NCBI GenBank assembly: GCA_021780075.1
Contig: JAJXZL010000002.1
Coordinates: 62,001-126,000, forward strand
Origin: Acidobacteriota bacterium
GTDB taxonomy: Bacteria > Acidobacteriota > Terriglobia > Terriglobales > Acidobacteriaceae
Reading direction: 5' to 3'
Length of the DNA: 64,000 bases
Part shown: positions 1 through 8,239 of the stretch, piece by piece
Layout: each line of letters opens with the position of its first letter
How positions within the stretch are numbered: position 1 is the first letter of the stretch
Made by a program: the position numbers and the translations under genes
Notes under the pieces: generated by a model
Told to the model about the DNA's origin: nothing
Database searches by the model: none
Seen by the model: only the letters and a program-made list of their open reading frames with translations

Positions 1-305
1 GCGGCATCCGTACCTATGAGACAGCCACGCGCAACACGATGGACATTTCAGCGATTCCAGTCGTAAAGAAGCTTTCGCACCTGCCGATCGTGGGTGACCC
101 CTCGCACGGCACGGGCCGCCGCGATATGGTGGGCCCAATGGCGCGAGCCGTCGTGGCAGCCGGAGCCGACGGAATCCTGGTCGAGGTACATCCCAACGCA
201 GACAAGGCCGCTTCGGATGCCGCGCAGACCTTGTATCTGGATCAGTTCGATAAGCTGATGAGGGAGCTGCAGGTGATTGCAGCGGCGGTGGGTAGAACAC
301 TGTAA
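1..305 (+). CDS. 3-deoxy-7-phosphoheptulonate (DAHP) synthase, C-terminal part
   Basis: The gene enters from the left edge; the reading frame begins at base 3 and about 100 residues are present. DAHP synthase condenses phosphoenolpyruvate with erythrose 4-phosphate, the first step of the shikimate pathway, in the cytoplasm. The visible part holds the family signatures [22 protein letters not shown]-like [11 protein letters not shown] (metal and phosphate ligands) and [12 protein letters not shown], in the order of the KDO8P-synthase-like (AroG-beta) type. The N-terminus, where an ACT or chorismate-mutase domain could sit, is outside the window. tyrA begins 21 bases after its stop, so the two are probably one aromatic amino acid operon. 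Identity is secure; subtype and feedback properties cannot be judged. Confidence 0.93.
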   Translation, partial: GIRTYETATRNTMDISAIPVVKKLSHLPIVGDPSHGTGRRDMVGPMARAVVAAGADGILVEVHPNADKAASDAAQTLYLDQFDKLMRELQVIAAAVGRTL

Positions 306-326
306 GAAGAGTCAGAGACGGTCCGC

Positions 327-1187
327 ATGATCGAGCGCATCACCATTCTGGGTACAGGCCTGCTGGGTGCATCGGCAGGACTGGCGCTGCGCGCGGCGGG
401 ATTTCGCGGCTCCATCACAGGCTGGAATCGCAGCCCGGAGCAGGCACAGCTTGCGCTCGACATGGGTGCGCTCGATTCCATTGCAGAAGACCCGGTTGAA
501 GCGGCGCGAGCGAGCGACGTTGTGCTGCTGGCCGTGCCCATCTATGCCACTCTCGATTGGATGGAGAAGCTCTCCGGCGTGCTTGGGCCCGATCATCTGA
601 TTACCGACGTGGGGAGCACCAAGGCGGAAATCTCCGCTGCTGCCGCGCGGCTTTACAACACGCCGACGCGTGCGGCGTTTCTCCCCGGCCATCCCATGGC
701 GGGCAAGGAGCGTGGCGGCGCGGCGCTGGCGGATGCAAACCTGTTTCACGGTGCGGTGTGGCTCTTCACGGACGACCCGACCTGTGAGCGGTCGTCGCGC
801 GGGTCAGCTCTGGCGAAGGAGTGGCGGCAGTGGGTCATCTCACTGGGCTGCAAGGTCATCGACCTTGACCCCTCGCGCCACGACCAACTGGTGGCGTGGG
901 TCAGCCATCTGCCGCAGTTTGTGGCCACGGCCCTGAGTGCGTTGCTTGAGGACGAAGTAGGGGATGCGCCGGAACTGAAGCACGTGGGCGGGCGCGGCCT
1001 GCGTGAGATGACGCGGCTGGGAGCAAGTCCCTTTTCCATGTGGCGCGACATCGCCCACACCAACACCGAGGCCATCGAGGCCGCGCTTCAGGCCCTCGAG
1101 CAGCGCCTGGCGCATATCCGCGAAAACCTGCGCACCCCAGCGCTGCGCGATGAGTTTGAAAAGGCCAACCGCTTCCGACGCGAGTAG
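327..1187 (+). CDS. tyrA: Prephenate dehydrogenase
   Basis: A 286-residue protein that oxidatively decarboxylates prephenate to 4-hydroxyphenylpyruvate, the tyrosine branch of aromatic biosynthesis. An N-terminal Rossmann motif GTGLLGASAG (residues 9-18) binds NAD(P). DVVLLAVP, TDVGSTKAEI and LPGHPMAGKERGG are the conserved blocks of the family, the last containing the catalytic-histidine region. The helical dimerisation half contains HDQLVAWVSHLPQ and a GGRGLREMTRL segment. There is no fused chorismate mutase or ACT domain, so it is the short, monofunctional form. It lies 21 bases behind the DAHP synthase gene and 10 bases before the next gene. Arogenate preference cannot be excluded from sequence. 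Confidence 0.95.
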   Translation: MIERITILGTGLLGASAGLALRAAGFRGSITGWNRSPEQAQLALDMGALDSIAEDPVEAARASDVVLLAVPIYATLDWMEKLSGVLGPDHLITDVGSTKAEISAAAARLYNTPTRAAFLPGHPMAGKERGGAALADANLFHGAVWLFTDDPTCERSSRGSALAKEWRQWVISLGCKVIDLDPSRHDQLVAWVSHLPQFVATALSALLEDEVGDAPELKHVGGRGLREMTRLGASPFSMWRDIAHTNTEAIEAALQALEQRLAHIRENLRTPALRDEFEKANRFRRE

Positions 1188-1197
1188 AATTGCCCGC

Positions 1198-2328
1198 ATG
1201 AACAGGCAAATCCACGCATGGTTCGCAACCTTTGCTCTCTTGCTGGTGCTTACATGCGCGCAGCAAGCCTCCTCTGCGACAGGCGCTGCGGGCATGGCTG
1301 CTCAAGCATCCCCAGCCCAGGGGCCTGCGCTCAAAATGCGCCCCGCGCCCAAACCAGACGAGGGCAACATCCAGCTCGATGTCGTGGTCACCGATAAGCA
1401 AGGAATCCCCGTCACCGGTCTTGATCTCAAGGACTTCACTCTGCTCGACGACAAGAAGCCCGCAAAGATTGTTTCCTTTCGCGCAAACAACGCACTCTCT
1501 CAGCGGGCTGACGACTCCACGCAGGTCATTCTGCTTCTGGACGCAGTCAACCTTGACTACCTGACTTTGTCCCGTACGCGGGACGAAATCGCGAAATTCC
1601 TGCGCCAGAACGGCGGACACCTTGCCCAGCCGGTATCCGTCCTGTTGCTTTCCAACGACGGCGCAACGGTTTTGCTGCAGCCCTCCACCGACGGAAACGC
1701 GCTGGCCGCGGAACTAAATAAGACCAATGCAGCGTTGCGCGTGATCGACCGGGCCGGAGGCGTCAACGGCGATTCAGAGCGCGTGGGACTATCGATCAAA
1801 TGGCTCACGATCATCGCGGAGAATGAAGCGAAGCTGCCGGGCAGGAAGCTGTTGATCTGGACCGGCCCTGGATGGCCGATGTTCGACCGGGCGACCGTTA
1901 CGCCCTCGCTCGAGAGTGTGCGTCTGTTATTCGACTGGGCCGTAGACGTCTCCACCACACTGCGCAAAGCGCGCATGACGCTCTACGATGTTTCACTCCC
2001 AAGACATGACCCTAATTTGGACGCAAACCTTCTGGACGCCAACCTTTATGAAAGTTTTCTAAAGGGGGTAAAGACAGCCGATCAAGTGCAATCCGCGAAC
2101 CTGGACTTGAAAGTGATCGCCATCCAAAGCGGCGGAAGCGTAATGTTTCCGGATAACGATCTCGCCACTCAGATCAAACGTTGCGTTCAGGACGCAGGTG
2201 CCTTCTACACGCTCTCCTTTAACCCTCCTCATGCCGACCATGCAGACGAGTATCACGAGCTGAAAGTCGTGATTGACAAGCAAAAGATAATCGCCCGCAC
2301 CAACACCGGCTACTACAATCAGCCCTAG
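1198..2328 (+). CDS. Secreted VWFA-type protein of the acidobacterial family
   Basis: A 376-residue exported protein. I chose the ATG at 1198 because it is followed by a clear signal peptide (basic MNRQ, hydrophobic ATFALLLVLT, then ACAQQASSA-like cleavage region) and leaves a 10-base gap after tyrA; an upstream ATG at 1150 would overlap tyrA. After the leader comes a beta-rich segment IQLDVVVTDKQGIPVTGL with DFTLLDDKKP, then a von Willebrand A-like fold starting at VILLLDAVNLD. The metal site is of the D-x-x-N kind rather than the usual DxSxS. This architecture matches the VWFA-related family that is strongly expanded in Acidobacteria; its function is unknown. Despite the spacing, a role in aromatic synthesis is unlikely; it probably shares transcription only. 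Confidence 0.82.
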   Translation: MNRQIHAWFATFALLLVLTCAQQASSATGAAGMAAQASPAQGPALKMRPAPKPDEGNIQLDVVVTDKQGIPVTGLDLKDFTLLDDKKPAKIVSFRANNALSQRADDSTQVILLLDAVNLDYLTLSRTRDEIAKFLRQNGGHLAQPVSVLLLSNDGATVLLQPSTDGNALAAELNKTNAALRVIDRAGGVNGDSERVGLSIKWLTIIAENEAKLPGRKLLIWTGPGWPMFDRATVTPSLESVRLLFDWAVDVSTTLRKARMTLYDVSLPRHDPNLDANLLDANLYESFLKGVKTADQVQSANLDLKVIAIQSGGSVMFPDNDLATQIKRCVQDAGAFYTLSFNPPHADHADEYHELKVVIDKQKIIARTNTGYYNQP

Positions 2329-2393
2329 TCAGACCTCGATTACAAGGCATTGGATTCCTGCAATGTTTTTCATTTGATAGCTCGCGCGCCTGT

Positions 2394-2556
2394 CTATTTC
2401 ACCGGAATAGCAGCCTTCGTGGAGAAACTGAGTGAATCCTTCGCAAAGACAAAGAGGTTGCCTTCGGGATCCTCAACGGAGACACGCTTCTTCTGCTGCG
2501 TGACATGCAAATAGAAGAACAACGATAGGCAGCATCGCCGTGCGTCGTCCATTCAT
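2394..2556 (-). pseudogene. Decayed or frameshifted short secreted-protein gene
   Basis: On the minus strand an ATG at 2556 opens a perfect small signal peptide (MNGRRTAMLPIVVLLF, then ACHA) but this frame stops after 27 codons. The +1-shifted frame overlapping its end continues through QQKKRVSVEDPEGNLFVFAK to a stop at 2394. Joined by one frameshift, the two give a leader plus about 35 mature residues. The second frame is reminiscent of the C-terminal strand of glyoxalase/VOC proteins (VEDPEGN), but that may be chance in so short a stretch. No intact gene is seen from 2329 to 2747. Could instead be a sequencing error in a real small secreted protein gene. Confidence 0.35.
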
Positions 2557-2703
2557 GGTCACCAACTAGCCCCGTAGCCGATCAGGTCCGAGCCTGATTT
2601 CAGCCTTCCGCGCTGCTTCCTTCGCCCGCTCGATCGCATTGAAGCTTTCCGCTTTCGCGGTGGCTCTCTTCGCTGCGCAGTTTCAACATGACATGGTATC
2701 CCG

Positions 2704-2736
2704 GGAGGCGCAGGAAAATAGAGCGCCTGCGCCTCC
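2704..2736 (-). terminator. Hairpin downstream of the lipoprotein gene
   Basis: A perfect 11-bp inverted repeat (GGAGGCGCAGG, 2704-2714, with its complement 2726-2736) and an 11-base loop, starting 12 bases after the stop of the minus-strand lipoprotein gene. It has no T-run on either side, so intrinsic termination is unproven; it may stabilise the 3' end of the message. Confidence 0.5.
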
Positions 2737-2747
2737 GCCAGGATCCT

Positions 2748-3503
2748 TCAGAAGATCTGCACCTTCACGACTTTGCCATTCAAGAACCTGACTACCCATC
2801 GGTGCCCAGCTTTCATGTAGTACCAGGTTTCGTGAAGGTTATCGTCTGTCGAGTCATCCACCTTCTTTTGATCAGGCTCACCTGCGCTCAACAGAGCCAT
2901 CTGATAGGTCATGCCCTCGACAATCTTCTTTTCTTCAATAGCACTTTTAAACTCGGGCGGAACATTCTGCTGATCCAGCTTCTCCTGTATTCGGGATGTA
3001 TCCACAACGCGCGCAAGGATGGGAAGAAAAGCTTTGATCTGAATGTCCGCGTCTGTAAGATCCCTGCCATAGCGGAAGTTGATGCGCGAGCCTCCAGCTC
3101 TTTTGAATCCCGCGCCTTTCTTGCTGGCATTCTTGCTTGCTCCGCGGCCTTCGCCGCCCCCGCCAAGATGAACTTCCACCCGGTCGCTATCTACTTTCAC
3201 ATCCGTGATCGTTACCCACTCGTCGCGCTCGACGCCAACACCTTTCTCCTTGAGATATTTCGCCAGGTCCTTGAGATCCAACCCCCGGTCGTCAAGCCGC
3301 TTGTTTACTTTTGGATCAACATATAGATCCAGTCCATCCTTGTAAGCTGGCATGTCAAGGAGCGCTTTAACGTCCTTGCCGAGCAGCACTTTGCTTAACT
3401 CCGCCTTTGCTTCCTTGCTGGTGGATGCCATCAACGCGGTTCCGCAGCCAGAAAGAATCAGCAACAAGAGAACCAATCTGCACTGTTTTGGGATGATTTT
3501 CAT
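2748..3503 (-). CDS. Predicted lipoprotein, function unknown, BamE-like C-terminal segment
   Basis: A 251-residue protein beginning MKIIPKQCRL with a hydrophobic run and lipobox LSGC, so it should be lipid-anchored. The ATG at 3503 is preferred because it begins the signal peptide directly and follows a purine-rich GGGGGG run; longer forms would bury the leader. The middle is lysine- and aspartate-rich with a glycine-rich low-complexity stretch (GGGGEGRGASK, then more basic residues). The last 60 residues (GMTYQMALLSAGEPD ... HETWYYMKAG ... VVRFLNGKVVKVQ) resemble the SmpA/OmlA (BamE) fold: turn, G-E-P loop, W-Y strand, F-x-G-K-V hairpin. That likeness is my inference. It stands alone, convergent with the VWFA gene. 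Confidence 0.65.
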   Translation of the reverse strand: MKIIPKQCRLVLLLLILSGCGTALMASTSKEAKAELSKVLLGKDVKALLDMPAYKDGLDLYVDPKVNKRLDDRGLDLKDLAKYLKEKGVGVERDEWVTITDVKVDSDRVEVHLGGGGEGRGASKNASKKGAGFKRAGGSRINFRYGRDLTDADIQIKAFLPILARVVDTSRIQEKLDQQNVPPEFKSAIEEKKIVEGMTYQMALLSAGEPDQKKVDDSTDDNLHETWYYMKAGHRWVVRFLNGKVVKVQIF

Positions 3504-3816
3504 CCTGTAATGCCCCCCATTCGAATCGAGATTTGGACGACACGCCAATCGCGCCTGCGAGCTTTTCGAGGCACTCATTGGATTGAGGGGGAGAATGAGT
3601 TATACAGTTTTGCCGGTTGAACTCGATTCTGTCAAGCAAATTTTGGGAGGCAAGAAAGTCAATGCAGCGGAACCATGCCAGTTCCTGAGCTTGGGGTTAT
3701 CTCCGGCTTCTATCAGACATAACTCCGCCTTGAAAGAACTTAAGTCCCTTTCTATGTGCCGGGGGCCTGCATGTCGCTTCGGAGAGAAGGATGCATCTGC
3801 TGTTATTCAGTCTCCT
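3504..3816. other. Intergenic stretch between lipoprotein and PIN genes
   Basis: About 310 bases without a supported gene. The right part follows the stop of the PIN gene and the left part must carry the promoter of the minus-strand lipoprotein. I could not identify a convincing -10/-35 pair or terminator. Confidence 0.4.
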
Positions 3817-4278
3817 TCACCCGTTCTGCGCTTCCTTTGCCGGATCGAGGGTGTTAAAGCCCTCGGCTTTCGCGGCATCCAGAAGCTGCTCCGAGGCGGA
3901 GACAAAGTTGATCTCGGTGCCCTGAAACATGTCGCGTGCAACGATTGCTGCACCCAGTTGCAGGGCATCGGGCCAGCGCAGCGTGGTGCGATCCAGGAGC
4001 TGGCGCGCAGCCTCAAGCACGGCCGGATTCAGTGGCTGCTGCACCATGCGCGCGGCTTCAAGACGCAGGATGTCGAGGGCCGCCGTGGCGTTTTCAGGGC
4101 TGATGCTGCCGGCGCGCTCACGCCGCCGGATGGCCGCGTAGACCTCCAGCGGCGCGGAAGCCGAGATCAGCTTGCGATTATCCTCGACGGCCTCCATCAG
4201 GCGGATCAGAACATCGGTGCCTGGCTCCTGCACAAACAGCTTGGCGAAGGCCGTGGATTCGAGGAAGTAGCAGCTCAC
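3817..4278 (-). CDS. PIN-domain protein, VapC-like putative toxin
   Basis: A 153-residue PIN-fold protein, the family of small metal-dependent ribonucleases that includes VapC toxins. It shows the type order: first strand CYFLESTAFAKLFVQEPG (residues 3-20), LEVYAAIRRRERAG with Glu45, RWPDALQLGAAI with Asp104, and FVSASEQLLDAAKAEG near the end. Two acidic positions differ from the consensus: Glu7 where Asp is usual, and Ser129 where the last Asp (FVTAD) is usual, so activity may be reduced. The start is GTG at 4278, overlapping the upstream gene by four bases (GTGA) behind a strong GGGGGGAG ribosome site, so the pair is translationally coupled. Toxin function is inferred from family and arrangement. 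Confidence 0.75.
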   Translation of the reverse strand: MSCYFLESTAFAKLFVQEPGTDVLIRLMEAVEDNRKLISASAPLEVYAAIRRRERAGSISPENATAALDILRLEAARMVQQPLNPAVLEAARQLLDRTTLRWPDALQLGAAIVARDMFQGTEINFVSASEQLLDAAKAEGFNTLDPAKEAQNG

Positions 4279-4994
4279 ATCTCCCCCCGTTCCCCTTCGA
4301 TGGCCTCGGTCATGGAGCCTTCCTGGATGGCGACCGGGTGGAAGCGCTGGGCCTCTTCGGGGATGCCGGCCTCGGCGCGGTTGAGCCGGATGGTGGTGGT
4401 GGGATAAGCAGGGGTCTTGGGGTTGGCTATCTTGCTGGTGAGCACGACGCCGCGCTGGATGGCCTCTGCCAGCACTGCCTGGCGCGACTCGGGGTTCTGG
4501 TTCCAGCGGAAGGCTTTACGCGGAAGGAAGGAGTCGCGGAACCACTTGAGGGCGATAAAGGCATGGCCGCCCCGCTCGGCCTCAGCCAGCGCTGCACACA
4601 GCTCTTTGACGCGCGCATCCAGATCGGCGGGAATCACGGCTTCCTGGTTGTCTTCATCTTCATCGAAGGCATGCGACACAGCCGCGCGCATGGCGCGAGC
4701 CGGGCGCGCGACCGGCTCAGACGCGTCGATGCGTTCAAAGTAGATGCGCACCTCGTCTTCCTCAGGTGACCACGCTTCAGCCAGGGCGTTGCGGCGCTTG
4801 CTGCGTCCGTTTTCGCTGCACAGTTCCACAATCGCCTGGTATCCAGGGGGCGCCAGAAAATGGAGCGCACGCGCCATGCCGGGGTCGGAGGAAAACGCCA
4901 ACTCATTCAGTGCTTCTTCAATAATCTCTTCCGCATCTGGGATGCTCAGATTGGCTACATCTATGCTGTTTTGCACAGCTCTTGTCGCTTTCAT
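4275..4994 (-). CDS. Unrecognised partner of the PIN protein (antitoxin candidate)
   Basis: A 239-residue soluble, acidic protein that I do not recognise. Translation begins at ATG 4994 behind GGAGAAG. It has an acidic central run (FDEDEDNQE, around residue 110) and a C-terminal block that looks like a small winged-helix: HAFIALKWFRDSFLP, a basic/aromatic turn, ESRQAVLAEAIQRGVV, then NPKTPAYPTTTIRLNR as a strand pair. It is too long for a standard VapB, Phd or AbrB antitoxin, and no such DNA-binding motif is at the N-terminus. Its stop overlaps the PIN start by four bases, the order (partner first, nuclease second) usual for toxin-antitoxin pairs. Neutralisation or autoregulation is inference only. 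Confidence 0.6.
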   Translation of the reverse strand: MKATRAVQNSIDVANLSIPDAEEIIEEALNELAFSSDPGMARALHFLAPPGYQAIVELCSENGRSKRRNALAEAWSPEEDEVRIYFERIDASEPVARPARAMRAAVSHAFDEDEDNQEAVIPADLDARVKELCAALAEAERGGHAFIALKWFRDSFLPRKAFRWNQNPESRQAVLAEAIQRGVVLTSKIANPKTPAYPTTTIRLNRAEAGIPEEAQRFHPVAIQEGSMTEAIEGERGEM

Positions 4995-5424
4995 ATCTTC
5001 TTCTCCATATTCCGTATAAAGCCTATTTAGCCTGCATCGACTCTCCTCGCAGGAGGGGGTCCTGACGAGTTTGATGCTTAGTAAGCTGCCATGTTGGCAG
5101 AAGACACTTATCTATGCCAAGTGGATGCAAATGCATCATTTCTCGAATGGATATAGGGCAAATAATGGCGATAATGCGGTCATTAAATTAGCTGACTGCC
5201 CTTCATCGCTTCCCTTTTTTTTTGAAACCTAGGGCCCGAGAAATTTCTTGCGAATCCATCATGGAAGCTAACTGTGCAATAGTGTATACGAAATTTACAC
5301 CCCTTGAAACCCTGTTTGAGCAAATAAGTCAGTATTATGCAGCCTTTTGTAGCCTGCGCTAACGGAAAAGAAGTTGCTCATCAGAGACGAATTCCTCCCC
5401 GGTGCGTCTTCGTACAATGTGAGT
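4995..5424. other. Divergent promoter region, AT-rich
   Basis: About 430 bases, clearly richer in A+T than its surroundings, between the minus-strand PIN/partner operon and the plus-strand secreted-protein gene. It should hold both promoters. A TAATG...CATTA imperfect repeat (about 5164-5186) and a nine-base T-run near 5213 are visible, but no confident promoter or gene. Confidence 0.4.
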
Positions 5425-7998
5425 ATGCGGCGTTGTATACCTCTACTGGCAATCTGGCTGTTGTCCTGGTCTGGCCTTCGCGCCGGCGCCCAGGCGTTTG
5501 ACCTTGTTGGTCCCAAGGTGGATGTCCATGTCAAGCGGGGTGAGGTCACACTGCCAATTGGCGAAGTGCCCAATCTTCTCCCCGGCGACAGGATCTGGGT
5601 TCATCCCGACTTGCCCGACAGCCAGTCGGCGCGCTATGTGCTGGTGGTCGCATTTCTGCGCGGCGCCACCAATCCGCCCCCACCGGGGTGGTTTACCCGC
5701 GTGGAAACCTGGAAGCGCCAGGTGCGCAATGAAGGCCTGTTCGTCACCGTGCCGCAGGAGGCGCAGCAAGCGTTTATCTTCCTAGCGCCGGAGACGGGTG
5801 GGGATTTTTCCACGCTGCGCAACGCCGTGCGCGGACGACCTGGCATTTTTGTGCGTGCCGGCCAGAACCTGCAAGCGGCCAGTTGGGACCGGATGCGGCT
5901 GAATGCATACCTTGACCAGGTGAAAGTCACCTCCCTGACCGATCCGAAATTGCTCAAGGAGCGCTCTGAGGCGTCGGCCCGTAGCCTGGGCATCAAGGTC
6001 GACCAGAGTTGTTTCTTGAAGCCCGAGGACGAGCAGGCCACCTGCCTGTCGCAACACACCGAAGGGCTGGTGATGGACGACGCCAGTGCGCAGTCGCGAG
6101 TAGCGCAGATCGCCAATGGCTCGACCGCTGACCTGATGAACCAGCTTAGCTACTCCGGTGTGGGCGGGGCTGGCGTTTATAGCCCCTACGTCGGCGCCAT
6201 TGTGGATACCGTCAAGATCCTCTCGTCGCTGCACACGGCGCGCTTCCAGTACATTCCCGCTCTGGCCCTGCCCACCAAAGACACGTTGAACCTGCGACTG
6301 AGCGTGCCGCCGTCATTCCGCGACCCCAAGTCGGTGGTGGTGATCGCCTTGCCGCCGGTGGCTCCGGCAAGAATGCCGCCTCTTCATGCAGTAAATCCCG
6401 CCGAGAGCTACTGCGCGCAGAAGCCCAGCCTGGTGCTGCCGGCGGAGGGTGCCCCGCTCGTTCTGGCTACCAATCTGGCCTACGACCTGAATCTGCACTT
6501 CGAGCTGCCGGGCGGACCGGTGGATTTACCGGTAAAGGCTGACCCGGCCCGCGGTGGGCTGGTGCTGGAAGAGCCTGTGACGCGGCTCCCGGAGGGCGAT
6601 CTGACCGGGGTAGTGCGCGGCAAGTGGGGCTTCGATGACTGGGAGGGACCACGCTTTCATCTGCGTTCGGCCGGGCCGGGCAAGTGGACTATTGCTGCCG
6701 GCGACCAGTCGGCCCTGGTGGTGGGCCGCGAAGATACGCTGCACATCGAGGGCGAAAGCACATTGTGCGTCGACAAGGTGGAGCAGGAGTCAGCCATGGG
6801 CGCCATCCCGCTCACGTGGAAGTCCCCCAAGCCCGGAATACTGGAAGTGACGGTGCCTCTGAAGGACGCCGCTCCGGGGCCGGTGAGCATCAAAATTCGC
6901 CAATTCGGCGTGGATAAGCCCGATATTCTGCCCATGCAAGCCTATTCCGAGGCAGCCTCGCTGGACAGTCTCTCTCTCAGCGCCGGGGATACGGGGGCTG
7001 TGCTGACTGGCACCCGCCTGGACCAGGTCGCGAAGGCTTCCATGGACGGAATCAACTGGTTACCCGCCGCGTTGAGCCGCGTGCAGGATTCTGACCGGCT
7101 GGCAATGAATGCCGACAGCTCGACGGCCGGACTGGAACCCGCAAAGCGCTACTTTGCCCGCGTGCAACTGCTCGATGGACGCACCCTGAGGGTGCCGGTA
7201 GCGGTCGCTCCGCTGCGTCCGCAAGTGACACTGCTCAGCAAAGGCGCGCAGGACGCGGCTGGCGCGGAACCTTCGCCGGTCCAGCTCGGCAGTCCGGACG
7301 ATTTACCTATCGAACAACGGCTTGTGTTCTTTCTCAAGTCAAAGACTCCGGACAACTTTCCCCGCAACCAGAAGATTGAAGTGGCAGCAGTGGATGGCAG
7401 CTTTCGCACCGTGCTCTCCCTGGCCGAGGGCAGCCTGATGCTTGAGGACGCGAAGACCGCACTGGGTGTGGTGGAACCGCTCAGCCGCTTCGGCTCGTCT
7501 GCCTTCGGGCCGGTTGAGCTGCGCGCCGTCTCTGCCGAGGGAGTGACGGGGGACTGGCTCCCGCTGGGGACGCTGGTGCGTGTGCCCGGATTCAGGGAGC
7601 TGCGCTGCCCGCACTCGCCGGCCAAGGCCTGCACCCTTACGGGAAGCAACCTGTTTCTGGCCACCTCCATTGCCGCTACGCCGGAGTTTGAAAGCCCGGT
7701 TGATGTTCCGCCGGACTTTACCGGAACCCAGTTGACTGTTCCCCACCCGGTAAATGGCGCGCTTTACATAAAGCTGCGGGACGACCCGGCGACGGTACAG
7801 ACGCTGGAGCTGCCTGTCCTTCCCCTGGCATCCGGAGTGCTGACCCCGGCAAAAGCCCAGCCGACGGCAGCCCCGCCGGTTGACGCGGCACCGCCTGCAC
7901 TGCCCAAAGCTCTACCGGCCACGCAACCGGCAGCACCCCAATCCACGTCACAGTCCGCGCCCACCGCCGCACCGCCCGCGGCAAAGGACAAGCAGTAA
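5425..7998 (+). CDS. Large secreted protein of unknown function
   Basis: An 857-residue exported protein. The ATG at 5425 begins MRRCIPLLAIWLLSW and a GAQA-type cleavage site, so I prefer it to an in-frame ATG 51 bases upstream. The mature part begins with a strand-rich domain containing EVPNLLPGDRIWVHPDLP, followed by beta-sandwich-like repeats resembling IPT/Ig-like segments (for example DSLSLSAGDTGAVLTGTRLD and CTLTGSNLFLATS, both with the T-G-x-x-L pattern of such domains). The last 50 residues are a proline/alanine-rich tail. Few cysteines occur and no catalytic motif is apparent. It stands alone in its operon. Possible roles are surface or periplasmic scaffolding; no function is claimed. 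Confidence 0.7.
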   Translation: MRRCIPLLAIWLLSWSGLRAGAQAFDLVGPKVDVHVKRGEVTLPIGEVPNLLPGDRIWVHPDLPDSQSARYVLVVAFLRGATNPPPPGWFTRVETWKRQVRNEGLFVTVPQEAQQAFIFLAPETGGDFSTLRNAVRGRPGIFVRAGQNLQAASWDRMRLNAYLDQVKVTSLTDPKLLKERSEASARSLGIKVDQSCFLKPEDEQATCLSQHTEGLVMDDASAQSRVAQIANGSTADLMNQLSYSGVGGAGVYSPYVGAIVDTVKILSSLHTARFQYIPALALPTKDTLNLRLSVPPSFRDPKSVVVIALPPVAPARMPPLHAVNPAESYCAQKPSLVLPAEGAPLVLATNLAYDLNLHFELPGGPVDLPVKADPARGGLVLEEPVTRLPEGDLTGVVRGKWGFDDWEGPRFHLRSAGPGKWTIAAGDQSALVVGREDTLHIEGESTLCVDKVEQESAMGAIPLTWKSPKPGILEVTVPLKDAAPGPVSIKIRQFGVDKPDILPMQAYSEAASLDSLSLSAGDTGAVLTGTRLDQVAKASMDGINWLPAALSRVQDSDRLAMNADSSTAGLEPAKRYFARVQLLDGRTLRVPVAVAPLRPQVTLLSKGAQDAAGAEPSPVQLGSPDDLPIEQRLVFFLKSKTPDNFPRNQKIEVAAVDGSFRTVLSLAEGSLMLEDAKTALGVVEPLSRFGSSAFGPVELRAVSAEGVTGDWLPLGTLVRVPGFRELRCPHSPAKACTLTGSNLFLATSIAATPEFESPVDVPPDFTGTQLTVPHPVNGALYIKLRDDPATVQTLELPVLPLASGVLTPAKAQPTAAPPVDAAPPALPKALPATQPAAPQSTSQSAPTAAPPAAKDKQ

Positions 7999-8224
7999 GC
8001 AGTCGCAGAGCCACAATTACAAGCACGCCCCAAGGGATTCACCTCTCGCCCTCAACTTGAGCCCCTGTGCGGGCGTGCTCACGTCTCCGTAACTTGAAAA
8101 AGAAGCTTTGCAATTCCCGCACGCAGTTTCCCCTCCGAAAAATTCCTTGCGCCCGGCCAATCCAAAAGCCTACCTCGCCACGTACGTGATGTGTAAGTCA
8201 ATTCACGAGAGATGAATCAGGCAC

Positions 8225-8232
8225 AAAGGAGG
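8225..8232 (+). promoter_or_regulatory. Strong ribosome binding site for a GTG start
   Basis: AAAGGAGG lies seven bases before GTG 8240 and decides the start of the first ferritin-like gene, since there is no ATG before the Tat signal. Confidence 0.8.
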
Positions 8233-8239
8233 CAATATC

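Noticed and set aside
3583-4407. 274-codon plus-strand frame over the PIN gene
   Set aside because: Antisense to a recognisable PIN fold with a strong start; the frame itself has no motif.
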